From Xestospongia bergquistia (Eukaryota > Porifera > Demospongiae > Haplosclerida > Petrosiidae): 64,000 bases of DNA. A model generated the notes under the pieces. It was not told the DNA's origin. It did not search any database and saw only the letters and a list, made by a program, of their open reading frames with translations. Positions 22,952 to 35,560 of this stretch are shown piece by piece (position 1 is the first letter of the stretch; every line of letters starts with the position of its first letter). The stretch is from NCBI GenBank assembly GCA_963965975.1, contig OZ014412.1, positions 374,501 to 438,500 on the forward strand, read 5' to 3'. The translations under genes were made by a program, and so were the position numbers.

Positions 22952-25345
22952 TTGTTCAAAGTTGGGAAAAGCCTCAGCCAGCAGCCACTAGTGGCGTCTG
23001 GTGCTGCTGGCCACAAACAACCTAGTCGTCTATTTTATGTTACAGACCATTCTATTGGATTACAGTTCCTTGTTGATACCGGTGCGGAGGTCAGTATAGT
23101 ACCTCCTACTCCTACTGACCATTTACATCAACAGACTGGACCGTCCCTTCAAGCGGTTAACAATACTACAATAGCGACTTACAGTAGTCATTCCCTCACC
23201 CTTAATTTAAGACTACAACAAACACTTTGTTGGATATTTGTTATAGCTAATGTCAGAAAACCAATCCTTGGAGTCGATTTTCTATGACATTATGAACTTA
23301 TAGTGGATATAGCTCGCAGAAACTCTCAGATGCAGTGACTCACCTGACTGTCCAAGGTGTTGTATCTACAGAACCTTCTGTGAGCCCTTCACTCTTACCA
23401 AAGCAGGTACATAATCCATATCTCATCATGTTACATGACTTTCCTTCCCTCCTAAAGCCATACAATCAACAAGTGATTACACACAAGGTTACTCACCATA
23501 TCACTACTACTGGATCACCAGTTCATTTACCCACTTGCAGATTGTCGCCAGAACAGTTTGATGTTGCTTGAAAGGAATTTGAACACATGCTACAATTGGG
23601 TATCATTCATCCATCATGTAGTAGTTGGGCCTCTCCTTTGCATATGGTCCCCAAGAAGACTCCTGGAGACTGGCGCCCTTGTGGTGATTACCGAGCATTA
23701 AACAATATCACCATCCCCGACCGCTATCCCATCCCACATATACAGGACTTCACTGTATCCCTCCATGGTGCTACCATCTTTTCTATACTCGATCTCGTTA
23801 GAGCATACCACCAAATCCCAGTTGAACCAGCTGATATGCCTAAGACTGCTGTCACAACTCCATTTGGGTTATTCGAATTTTTTTGCATGCCATTTGGACT
23901 TTTGTAATGCTGCCCAGACATTTCAAAGATTCATTGATCGGGTCCTTTGTGGCCTCCACTTTTGTTATGCTTACATTGATGATGTGTTAGTCGCAAGTTC
24001 TCAGTCCATTTCTGACATCAGATATGTTAAAGGATCCAACAACACACCAGCTGACACACTTTCATGAATGGGAGTTGACACTGTACTTCAAGAAAACCCA
24101 CCTATCTTTGATTTTTAACAGATGGCTGCAGCTCAACAGCAAGACCCTGATATTCTCAAACTGCAAATTTCTTCATCATCACTACTTTTCAAGGCTTGTC
24201 CTATCCCTATGTCCGACGGTAAAATAATTTATGATATGCCTACCAGGGTACCTTGTCCAAATACCAACGACAGTTTTTCACTCCTTACACTCGCTCTCAC
24301 ATCCTGGAGTTAGAGCCACTCAGTGACTCATCACTTCTTGTTTTGCCTGGCCAAACATCAACTCTGATGTACGGAAGTGGGCCAGATCCTGTATTCAGTG
24401 TCAAAGATCTAAAATACATTGTCACACCATCACCCCGCTCGCAACTTTTGCTACCCCCGATAATCGGTTTGAGCAAGTGCACCTTGATCTTGTAGGACCT
24501 CTACCACCATCCCAAGGCTATACTTACCTCGTTACGGTCATTGATCGATTTACTCGTTGGCCGGAAGCTTTTCCTAGCCCTGATAGTACTACACCTACAG
24601 TTGCCCGAGCCTTTGTCAGCGGATGGATCTCACATTTTTGGAGTGCCCTCAACAGTCACCACTGATCGTGGATGTCAGTTCGAATCTACTTTATGGAAGG
24701 AACTCATTGAACTTTTAGCTACTATACGGCTCAGAACAACTGCTTACACCTTAATACAAATGGCATTGTTGAACAATTTCATCGCCAATTAAAAGTTGAT
24801 TTGAAAGCATACCCTAATTCCACTCACTGGGTGGATTCGCTCCCCATGGTGTTACTCGGTATTCGAACAGTCCTCAAGACTGACCTTGGTTGTTCAGTAG
24901 CAAGCTAGTTTATGGTAAATTTTTCGTTTCAGAGCAAACAACACAGACTAATCCAGCAGAGTTTGTCTCTCAACTAAAAACTGCAATGTCCATTCTTAAA
25001 GCAGTCCCAACACATGGGTACTCTTCCTATTGTAAAGTTCATGTTAGTCATCACCTTAGTACTTGTACTCATGTATTTGTAAGACACAATGCTATACGAA
25101 AACCACTTCAGGTTCCGTATGATGGACCTTATAAAGTGTTAAAACATTCTGACAAACATTTCAGCCTAGAGATCAATGGACAACAAAAAGTTATTTCTCT
25201 TGACCATTTAAAGCCAGTGCATTTAGACTCATGTGATTATTTAACCACTCCACCCTATACTAAACCACTTCTCCCTGCACCGACCCCTCAACCTTCATTC
25301 ACCACTTCAATCACTCACTCTGGTTGTCATTATACACTGGCCTGA
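22952..25345 (+). pseudogene. pol-like region with protease, reverse transcriptase and integrase remnants
   Basis: In order: aspartic protease with the LVDTGAEVSIVPP motif (about 23068) and ILGVDFL; reverse transcriptase from about 23335, including [11 protein letters not shown] and the YIDDVLVASS catalytic motif at about 23970. About 30 bases later the sequence jumps to YVKGSNNTPADTLS, normally found at the end of RNase H, so the RT thumb and most of RNase H are deleted. Integrase core pieces follow (HLDLVGPLPPSQGYTYLVTV, TTDRGCQFES) and a C-terminal module to 25345. Multiple frame breaks exist. The element is not autonomous. Confidence 0.75.
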
Positions 25346-25398
25346 TTGGCTAGACTTATAATTTGTATTGTTCATTTTACTCTCTTGTGGGGGAGTGA

Positions 25399-25553
25399 TG
25401 TAGTGCATGGAGTAATTTACTGATATTTACGATAGATTATTGCAGAATCGAGTCTGGTACTGTGTTGTGTTTTGATCATCTCATCTCAAACTGAACTGTT
25501 AATGTTATTTTATCAGTGTGTGGTATTAGTGTTGTATCATTTAAAATACTAAA
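25399..25553 (+). repeat. 3' LTR
   Basis: Direct copy of the 5' LTR with some indels, preceded by a purine tract. Confidence 0.8.
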
Positions 25554-25905
25554 AGCTACACAGAAGTACCTAAACACAATATTTAATTTTGAGCTGAATT
25601 TGTTAATCTGTGAGCACATTCTTTTTAACAAGGACATTTGTTTTAAAGTTCTGCTACAACTATTATGTCAAATAAGTATTGTTCCATCGCAGGATCGACA
25701 TTTTAGCTACTATTTCTACTTCGCAGCTTGGGCTTGTTTGAACACCGGATATCTTAGGCTAGCATTTGGAGGTGTGATTATAGTAGATTTGTAGTTAAAT
25801 TTTAATAACTATTTCACGAAGACGGCAAGTTTACTGCTACTAGATACCGTTTTCAACTTTTCGTGTGTAAGGTTGTTTGTGGTTGAATGAGCTATCTTCT
25901 ACGGA

Positions 25906-27244
25906 ATGGCGAATATATTGGCTATTTTTGGACTTTCTTGTCTGGTAGTTTTAAGTACAGGTTAGTTAGTGTACAGTGTCAAAAACAGTTTCTTCACTAG
26001 ACTTTCCCCAGGCCAACAATTTAATATTTCCACTACGCCATCTAATGCTACAATCAGCGTGGGACAAAACTTAACCATTGAATGTGACAGTGGCACTAAT
26101 TCCATTTTTCCTAGTTTAGAGATCAATGGGAATCCTACAGATGCTAATGATCGAGTTGATAATATCACTCCTGATAATTCATCAGCAAGAATACAATTGT
26201 TCGTGTTTATCTCAGCTAATCGTAATGATAATGGACTTAATTTTACCTGCGTTGGTCCTGGCAATCTTGTATCAAATATAGTAACGTTAAAGGTTCTTTG
26301 TAAGTTGTCTTAGTGTATTTATATCATTATGTATGATATGTTTTCCATTTAGTCATACCTATTATCTCACTCATCACTAATGGTGCTGGACTAGAAGGAC
26401 AGTCTGCTACTGTCACTTTTGTAGTTGATGCTAATCCACAAATTATTGCTAGTGATGTCAGTGTTAGTTTAAATAACACTCCTGAAGTACAGATCAATGG
26501 AGGTAGTGTGTCTCTAAACTTCTCTAACCTGATGCGTAGTAATGATGGACAACATACCGTTACAGTAACTAACTCTGAAGGATCAGATACTGAAAATTTC
26601 AATCTACTAGTATATTGTAAGTGAAACTATTTACAACTACTACCAATGGTTATTATTTTGTAGATGGGCCTACATTTACTCGGTCTGATGATACAAAGAC
26701 TGTAGCTGTAGGTGGTTCTATTACACTGGACTGTTCTATACAGGAATCTAATCCACAAGCTAATGTGTCATTTACTACTGATGCTAATGATCGTACTAAT
26801 GTATTATTTAATTCTGGTACTAATATGATTATGATATCAAATGCTGTACTTGGTAACAGTGGAGTATATACATGTACTGCTGACAGTGGTCAGGCTACAA
26901 CTACTCTCACATATACACTGAATGTGGAAAGTTAGTTTTATGATCATAACTATAGCATCATGTCTTTATCATGTTAGGTATGTCAGTGTCAGGGACTGTT
27001 ACTATTACTGCTTCAGCTACTGTGTCTACATCTACTACTAGTCCTTCACCAACACTAAGTATGTAATGTTAAATTTAGATGTTATTAATTGCTTGAATAA
27101 TAGGTCCAAGTCCTACTAGTGGAGCCATTGGAAGTGGTAAGATCATTTGGTATTTTCTTTTACATATTCCTCCTCTCTATAGTTGGTCTCATTTCAACAA
27201 CCTTCTCTGTAGTGCTGTTGGCAGTTACTGTTTTTTTCAATTAA
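25906..27244 (+). CDS. Three-Ig protein with a GPI-anchor-like C-terminus
   Basis: Exons: signal peptide 25906-25960 (MANILAIFGLSCLVVLSTG), Ig 26012-26299, Ig 26353-26616, Ig 26664-26930, Ser/Thr stalk 26978-27058, linker 27104-27136, C-terminal hydrophobic exon 27183-27244. All are phase 1. The last exon ends VGLISTTFSVVLLAVTVFFN and stop, so nothing follows the hydrophobic segment. Small residues precede it, as in GPI-attachment signals. The first and third Ig modules have both cysteines; the middle one has none. It lies about 170 bp upstream of the ITIM receptor, same strand. A surface-bound ligand, decoy or co-receptor role is possible but not shown. Confidence 0.75.
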
Positions 27245-27269
27245 CTTTCGTTTTTGAAATATTATATAT

Positions 27270-27409
27270 AGTATGGTTATTGTTGTTGTGGTTAGTAAAA
27301 ACGTACAGAATTTTTAAACAAAAATTGATTTTACGTGGTCTAACAATTTTAATGAGACCCCCAGGGTTACTATATGCACCTCCTGTTCTTTTAGTTTGAG
27401 TCATTGAGA
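27270..27409 (+). promoter_or_regulatory. Conserved 5' flank of the ITIM receptor
   Basis: The region upstream of ATG 27410 is repeated in inverse orientation at 18903-19018. Its last 20 bases also match the 5' flank of the 12559 start. It therefore probably holds the shared promoter of the twin receptors. No TATA position was assigned. Confidence 0.45.
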
Positions 27410-30400
27410 ATGAAAGCGATTCTGTGTTATCTAGCAGCTCTTCTTGTTTTTAACAAGGTCGCTAGTCAAGTGACCTACACAACTGTTCCTAATACTGATA
27501 GTGGTGCAGCTTATGTGTTTGCTGATGAAGGGACACTCAATGTATCTATTTACTGTAAGGTGATCAATAGTAATACACCAGCTGTAACAAGATGGCTAAT
27601 TAGAAGAAGTAATGATTCTCAATTGATAGTGCCAACTTTTGATTTTAATGGTAAAGTCACAAATCCTACTGATTTAGTTGGTAAAATTGAAGCTATTGGA
27701 GATATTTTTATTCAAGGATCATTAACCTTTCAGACAAACTTCACTATACTAAATTTCACTAATGAGTTTGATCTATCACTAGTTAAGTGTGGACCACAAA
27801 CAGCAACTCTGAGACAGTTCAATTTTGGATTTCCAGGTACATATTCTATTAAGTCAGAGAATTTCATATTATTATATTCTTAGTTCTCCCATCTCTATTA
27901 ACTCCTGTTAGTACTCAGTTAGTAACAGAAGGTAATAATATTACAGTGGATCTAACTATAGGAGGAGCTCCTACTCCATTCCCTCCTCTACTAACATCAC
28001 AGTGGACACATGAGGGTCAACCCCTACTATCTAATAGCAATAATGATATTATACTAACTAACTTCATTATAACACTTACTAATGTTCAACGTAACCAGTC
28101 TGGTAACTATACACTTACTGTTAGTAATGATGCTGGATCAACTACAACTAGTTTTATACTAGATGTACAATGTAAGTAAACATTATTTTGTAACTAGTAT
28201 ATTGGTTATGTATCAACAGATCTTACTGCTACAAGAGATGGAAGATCTCAACTAGTACTGTCTGGTAATACAGTGACTTTAATAGCATTTACTAATATAG
28301 AGGGTAATCCTGTACCTAATGTGACTTGGACTGGTCCAGATAATACACTCATAACTCCTGGTGATCATTTTAATACATCAGTAGATGGACAGATTACAAT
28401 AACTAATGTTACCAATGAAGATAATGGTATATATACCTGTATTATTAGTAATGGTATGGGACCAGATCTCTATCAAACAGTACAACTCATTATAGCAGGT
28501 ATATAGATAATATCATTACTGTTGTCATAAATTATGATACTCTCTCTTATCAGTAATACCTGGTCCTCCTCTTAATGTGACAGCGATGGACGTCACTGAT
28601 ACAACTGTCAAACTTACATGGTCACCTCCTAGTGAACTGGGTATTCCAACTGTTAGTTATTATCATGTTGTCATGGTACCACCTCCTCCCTCTGATGTCA
28701 TCTTAAATACTACTAATACTACACTAATTATCTGGGGCATTATCCCTGGTACTACATATGATGTTACTGTGATAGCTGTTGCCATTGGAGACACCATTGG
28801 TGTATTAGAGAGTAAACCCAGTGATCCAATTACCTTTATGACAATGAGAGGAGGTAATTGTGTTATATCAATGTGTATATATGATATATCTCTGTTATCT
28901 GTTAGCTCCAATGTTCCAAACAGTCAATGTTATTCCATCTAATGGTAATATTAATATATCATGGATATTTCGTCATACTGGAGGTCAAGATATTGATGAT
29001 GTAGAGGTGTATTGTGTTATTGATGGAGAGGGTAGTTCAAATCAACTTTATAATATGTTATCATGTTCTAATCTAACTGGATGTGTTGATGATAATTTGA
29101 TGGGTAGTACTAGTGTAGGTCCAGTGTTTGCTGGAGAGAGATACTACTGTAGTATTACTGCTATCAATACTAATGGTACTGATATGAGGAACTTTTCAAA
29201 TATTATATCTACTGAAGGTATGATAATATTATAATGTAGTGTTTAATTTCAATATATCAACTGATTGACTACAAAATATCTGTAAAGTTAATATGTTAAT
29301 CATTTCCTCAATTACTAGTAACACCTTTCTCTAGGTATACCATCATTACCTATTCTCATATCCAACACTTCATTTCCTGGTCAGGTGACTCTTGAGGTTC
29401 GTACTCGTTCACCTGGTGACAATAGTACCTTCCAGTTCAATGTAACTATTATTAATATAATTGATAACTCTATTGTACGAACTGAGAGCTTTTCTTTTAT
29501 GAAGTATATCAGTAATACTATAGTACCTCTTACTATTCAATTAACTAATGGAGGATCATTCTCATTTAATATTGTAACTACTAACCGATTTGGTACATCA
29601 GAGGTTATTTCTACTGGAGAGATTATTATCCAACCAAGTGAGTCTACTCTTATTATTACTTTACTATATAATATGTACAATCACTGGAGATGTTATCATA
29701 ATAACCCTGATTATAGAGAGGTTATCAGTTTTTATGTGTATATAATATAGAGTTCCTTAATGACTACATAATATAATTTATATTACTTTATTTTCTCTAT
29801 TTTGTTCACTGTACTACATAATACATAATATACATTACATTTCAATACATAAGCTACTCAAACTACTACTACATCCATCATCACATCAACTGTAGGACTA
29901 TCAACCACACCTACTACCACAATAGTACCTTCAATATCAATTACAGTATCAGCCACACCTACTACAAGTCCTCCTACAGAGAGCAGTCCTAGTGGTAAGT
30001 TATTACTATTAATGTATACTATATCTCTATCTTATATTTAGGACTAAGTGGTGGAGCTATTGCTGGTATTGTTATTACTATTATTATTATAATAGCTATT
30101 GTTGTTCTTATTGGACTTATTGTATTCTATATCTTCTATAAAAATAAAGGTATGTTATAATATGTGTAATGTCATGATATGTACATGTTATGGTTCAGTA
30201 GATAATATGTCATTAATGTAATAGACAATTTAGTAATGACATATTTATCTCAAAATACGATACAGCTATTATCAGTTTAAGGTGACCTAATATTACTATA
30301 TTTAGCATGTTATGAATTTATTATAACTAATTTCTATCTATGAATGTAATAGGGCATGTACTATCTACTAGGTATGTTGGATACAGCCTACTAGGTAGGT

Positions 30401-32086
30401 ATGTTGGTACAATAACAGATTATTGTTGATTTGAAATTAGCTAATGTTGACAAACTACATAAGTATGTGACTTTGTGGGTAAAATGAGACCCCTAGTGTG
30501 GTCAAATTTGGCTGGAGGGTCTCAAGATGAGGGGTCCAATAATGCCTGGGGGCTATTGTCAGGGCTGTGTTTACATATTAGTAAAGTGTTAGTACATTCC
30601 TCACATATTGTGGCTAGCTTATAATGGCTTCTACTAATTAGCAGTAACTACTTGATCTGTTGTATGGTATTGTCCATGAAAGGATATTACCACATTCCTG
30701 TGTTACTAAGGTGTTAGAAATTCCCAAACTAAATAAATTTAACTTTTATATAACTGCCTCTTAATGTTTATGACACCTTCTGTAATAATGCTATTGTACA
30801 TACTTTGGGGTGTGTTTTAGTATTACTGACTCATGTAGTTATGTGAAGGACCACCTGATAGTGGTATCATGTTATAGTCTATTATGTACTATTGGGAATA
30901 CACTGATATACAATATAGAGTGAATAGTAGGTCAAATAGTTTATTGTATTGACAGTAACATTCATTATTGAGAAAAGTTGTATTGGGGGAGTATTAACAG
31001 ATATGATACACCATCACACACACACACATATAGTGTCTTCTATATCACATACATACCACACAGTAAAGGGAGTAAGTAGTGGATCATATCAACCATATCA
31101 TAGTTTGTGTATCTGATTACATCTCCTACACAAATAGACATGATATCAGCATTCTCTTTTAATGCTTATTCTAATACCATATAAGGTGTTAACTTTCATC
31201 CTTATTTTAGTAGCATGTATTGTAATAAGGTGTTTATTAGTAGCATGTAATCTGTTAAGGTGTTCAGGTGTGACAAGTGAGTGACAGTGAAGTGATAGAG
31301 ATCATACACAACATGTAACAACATGTAATGATAACACAAACAATACTTGGAATTCATTATGTCAATAGCTGACTGGATAATCAGATAAAGATTATCATGT
31401 TGTCAATAATTTATAATGAACATATTTTGAACAATAATTGTCTTGAGATGTGAGGTTTCTAATTTTATCAAGCTAGTCTTGGCAAGGCCTCTAATTTCTT
31501 AAATTTCTTTTGACTATAACAGTCCCTATCTCTAAACTTAATACCATATAAGGTCATTGTGGTTTGATACTTGAATTATATGTAATCAGAACTGTGTGAA
31601 TGGTCAGGTTTCCTTTAAACTGGTAGGTTTAGTCAGGAACTTATAAGGGGATATTAATACAAGCACTAGATATTGATTTGATTTATCACTATTTACAGTG
31701 TAAGTTTAATTTATAGTACACATTACTTGTAAGGAGATGTTACTCTAGTCACATTGTTGCTATAACGAATTAAGTCAACTGTTCCATCTGTCCGGAATGT
31801 TACTAGTCCACTCAATGTGTGGTACTAATGTTAGTATTAGGTTTAGTGTTATCTTTTCTGTGTTGGTTTTTTGACAAACTAGTCAGTATAGTTTTAGTTT
31901 CATTATGTACAATGTATATATTGTTGATATAACTCTGCTATGTAAATTACACAAGTGTCTTGTTAATTTCTATGTGTATATGAAATAGTCACATATGTTG
32001 TTGTATTATATCATAGTTATGATAATAGTTGTAGGCATAAAGGAATTAGATAATAAACATTTACAACAATATAGTTTCAGAATGAC

Positions 32087-32132
<46 letters not shown>

Positions 32133-33323
32133 AGGTGACTCATATCAAGTTGAAAGAGGAGGAGGAAAGTAAGTCATGATAACATGTAAACATGCACTTG
32201 TTAACACGTCAATATGTACTTGTTGTTTACATGATAATAACACAGTGATACAATTCTCAGCTGCCTATATATCAAAATTTCAATTAAATAGAGAGAGACT
32301 AGATGATATCATATTGTCTCCATAATGTCAGCTCTAAAACTAGGAATGTGTTTAACATGTGTTATTAGATCAGCTGAGATATATAGGTCATTGCTATGTT
32401 TATACTTGTTATTGTCTTTGAGTTTACATTAGAGCTAAGACTATTGCACAATCTATGAATATTATTTTCTTAATAATTGTTATTTTATGTGGTTATCACG
32501 TGACTATCATGTGATATAGGGGTGTGACAGTTGAAGAACTTGATATTGACATTGGAACTGAACTGAAGGGGACATCGTCAGGAGGTGGTGAAAGTCAAAC
32601 AGAGCCCCCAACAGAGAAGGTATCTTATTCGTTGATTCTAATATTGATATTATATTTTGTAATAGCCTGAACTACATTATGCTGACTTAGAACATTTTCA
32701 AAAGAAGCCTCAACAAAGTGGACAACAAGTTCCTGCCCCTAAACCTCAACCAATTCAAGAGGTAACACCTGTTATTCTGTGGTATATTAAATATCTTTTC
32801 ATTTGAGCATGAAAGGATTGAATCTTGTCTATTCCCAACCAGTAATAACAATAATTTATCATGTAACAATCACATGATGCCCCACATCATAGACCATTTA
32901 ATGTTCAGAGAATACAGACTTTATCTAATGTCTAATGGTTTACTACTAATGTATTAATTGTGACATTGACTAAGCTTAGTATTGACTTTATACTCAATGG
33001 TATGATGTTATTGTACTAATACATCACAGCCCTAGTATCATACAAGAGTTTACTATATATCATACAAGGTTACTATAGTCTGGTGATGTATCTAGTTACA
33101 CTAAAAAGTCTAATGTCTAGCTCTGTGGGAAATATTCTCTTAAACATTTTAATAGCATAGTAATCTCTTGTAATTCTATTAGTAATCTCTTGTAACTCTA
33201 TTAGTAATCCTTTGTAATTCTATTCTATTCTATCTTGTATCATATGATATTGCTGTATTATTCCTGTAGGTACATTATGCTGAAATAAAGCCCCAGGATG
33301 CTACAAAGACATCGTCAACATAG
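27410..33323 (+). CDS. ITIM-tailed Ig/FN3 receptor, inhibitory twin of the 9222-12559 receptor
   Basis: Type I membrane receptor. Exons: signal peptide plus Ig A 27410-27836 (MKAILCYLAALLVFNKVASQ), Ig B 27884-28171, Ig C 28220-28498, FN3 A 28554-28853, FN3 B 28906-29217, FN3 C 29335-29637, Thr/Pro/Ser stalk 29854-29994, transmembrane 30042-30149 (GAIAGIVITIIIIIAIVVLI), then after a 2-kb intron tail exons 32135-32168, 32520-32619, 32666-32761 and 33270-33323. Phases close throughout to TAG. The tail has LHYADL in the third tail exon and VHYAEI in the last. Both fit (I/V/L/S)xYxx(I/V/L). In vertebrates such motifs recruit SHP-1/SHP-2 phosphatases and oppose ITAM signalling; this role is inferred here. 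An AATAAA lies at about 33522. The ectodomain is almost the same as that of receptor 3. Confidence 0.85.
30150..32134 (+). other. Long intron before the ITIM tail exons
   Basis: About 2 kb between the transmembrane exon and the first tail exon. No coding signal was seen. Its first roughly 110 bases are shared with receptor 3. The rest, up to the acceptor, is specific to this gene. Confidence 0.6.
32085..32134. repeat. (TC)n(AC)n tract abutting the first tail-exon acceptor
   Basis: The microsatellite forms the entire pyrimidine-rich tract and the AG acceptor (ACACACAG) of the exon at 32135. Confidence 0.9.
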
Positions 33324-34987
33324 TTTTAGTCTAATTGTGGGTGGGGTTATAGCAGCTGTTTTAATTTGCCTCATTTTAATATAACTAACTATTTAGTGTA
33401 GTAGTCTATTCCCTGTTATTCAGTAGTAGTGATATAGGATTAATGATAATATCTTTTTTTAACTAAATTGTATAATGTTAGATTTTTACCGACAGTCCAC
33501 TATTTAATAACGACACATTTTAATAAACTCCATTTTAAGTTGTTTCATTTGTTTATTTAGTGCTAAAATAATTTTGAATTTCATTTTGCAATTATAAAAC
33601 AAATTTAAAAAAACTTTAATTCAATGGAGGTGGAGCTTAGTAGATGTGGGTGTGGTTTGATACTCACGTGATATGAATGACATCATTATATAATAGTTTT
33701 ATGAATCTAGTTAATGTAATATATTCCCTTGTGAGTCAATCATAATTTTTATTAATCTCTTGATCTGATATAATCTAGTCATGTTGTAAAATACATTGTA
33801 CATTATCAGCAATGAATGTCTACTATAACAATTCATCTAAATAGTATCTATTCATCTCAAAAGATTTTTATTGATACTTAATAATAAGGTTAGTTCTATT
33901 ATGTAACATTATTGTCATCCTATTCTATCAACTTTCCTTCTAAAAATAACACATCTACTACTAATAATACTAGTTGTATAGTGCATTACTATATAACATA
34001 TTACAAATGATGACGCATTTATTTATTTAATGATGAATATTAATAGATATTAATATGTCATGAGTCTAGATCAATATATTTCAAGAGATATTAATGTTAA
34101 TAGACAATGTCTAATTATTATATTGATTACCATTATTATCTACAAGTATCTATTATTATTTATTGAGTATCTATGTTAATTGTAGTTATTAATCAGAGTA
34201 TATACAATAATAAATGGTAGTTCTTGTGTGTTCTATAGCCAAGAATAACATTACAAAACTCCAATTTTTAGTCAGTTTAAATAATCGAGATTATTATTGT
34301 ATTTAATTACCTCATTTAACAAAGAATTAAATTATTATTATCTATCTTCAAAATTTGTAATTAATTTTGTTTTAATTATCATTATAACAGCACCAATATC
34401 AATGAGATAGATACTCAATAGATAATGACTAATAGATACTATTATATATGTATTAATATATTAATAGAATACTTAATAGTAAGTTTGTATTATAAGTATC
34501 TATTGAGTATCTATACATAAAAGATATTAATAGATACTCATGAACTCTAAAATTGAAACTAAATTAAAATAAATTTTTGAAGGGTCAAGATCTAATTTTA
34601 AGTACAAAGTAAACAATAACTATATTATTTGAAATAATGCCAAATCATTAGTTCATAAAATAAATTATAATAATTATAATTGATTTTTTAAAGATTATAT
34701 TTTCCTCAGAGATATATCTCACATAATATGATCATTTATTTGGTACTAAAGTTATGTCTCTAGAATAATACTTTGTGTCAGATATTGTTAACTGGATAAC
34801 GTCAGTAATGGACTATTAAGTACATTATTGACAATCCTATATAGTCCATGTAGCTATTACATTAAGTCAGTACTAATAGTTTGTAGATATGTATTTTAAT
34901 GATTTTTTGAAATTGCTAACTCAACTTAATATGTGTGAATCTAATGTCACATTAGATTCTATCAATAGTTTAATATTGGCCTATGTA

Positions 34988-35560
34988 TTAAATTAAAGGG
35001 TGTGGCTTCAATTAAAAGGACGTAATATCATATTAAAGAGCGACAGTTCATAATAGTATATTACATTCAATGTGGGACTAGTGCAGTATTGTCTATGAGG
35101 TCATGGATAATTAATTATAGATTAAGGGTCAAAGAACATAGTGTGTAATAATTAATTGATCCTATGATGATTGACGTTAATCATCTGATCAAAAGAATTT
35201 TATCAGATCTGATACCATATATGGGGTGCTGTTTGTTTCAAAATTGGAAAATTATTATGGTATATTAAATAAGTCATGATTTATTAAATAACTTTTGATT
35301 TTGACACAAAATTAAATTATTAAATTAAAGGGTGTGGCTTCAATTAAAAGAGACGTAATATCATATTAAAGAGCGACAGTTCATAATAGTATATTACATT
35401 CAATATGGGACTAGTACAGTATTGTCTATGAGGTCATGGATAATTAATTATAGATTAAGGGTTAATGGGTATAGTGTGTAGTGATTAATTAATTAATCCT
35501 ATAACGATTGACGTTGATTATCTGATCAAAAGAATTTTATCAGATCTAACACTATATAAT
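34988..35560. repeat. Direct duplication, two units of about 230-240 bp
   Basis: 34988-35225 and 35325-35560 are nearly the same, both starting ATTAAATTAAAGGGTGTGGC and sharing GAGCGACAGTTCATAATAG and TTTTATCAGATCT. They are separated by about 100 bases. Confidence 0.85.

Larger units (their letters stand above)
22031..25553 (+). mobile_element. Ty3/gypsy-type LTR retrotransposon, internally deleted
   Basis: Two LTRs of about 155-160 bp (22031-22190 and 25399-25553) bound the element and start TGTAGTGCA. The flanking tetranucleotide AGCT is present on both sides, a plausible target-site duplication. A primer-binding-like sequence (TTGGTGACCCAGACATGA) follows the 5' LTR at 22191. A purine tract GTGGGGGAGTGA precedes the 3' LTR. 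Total length is about 3.5 kb, short for a complete element. The TGGTGACC-type primer site and protease style suggest the CsRn1 group (inference). Confidence 0.8.
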
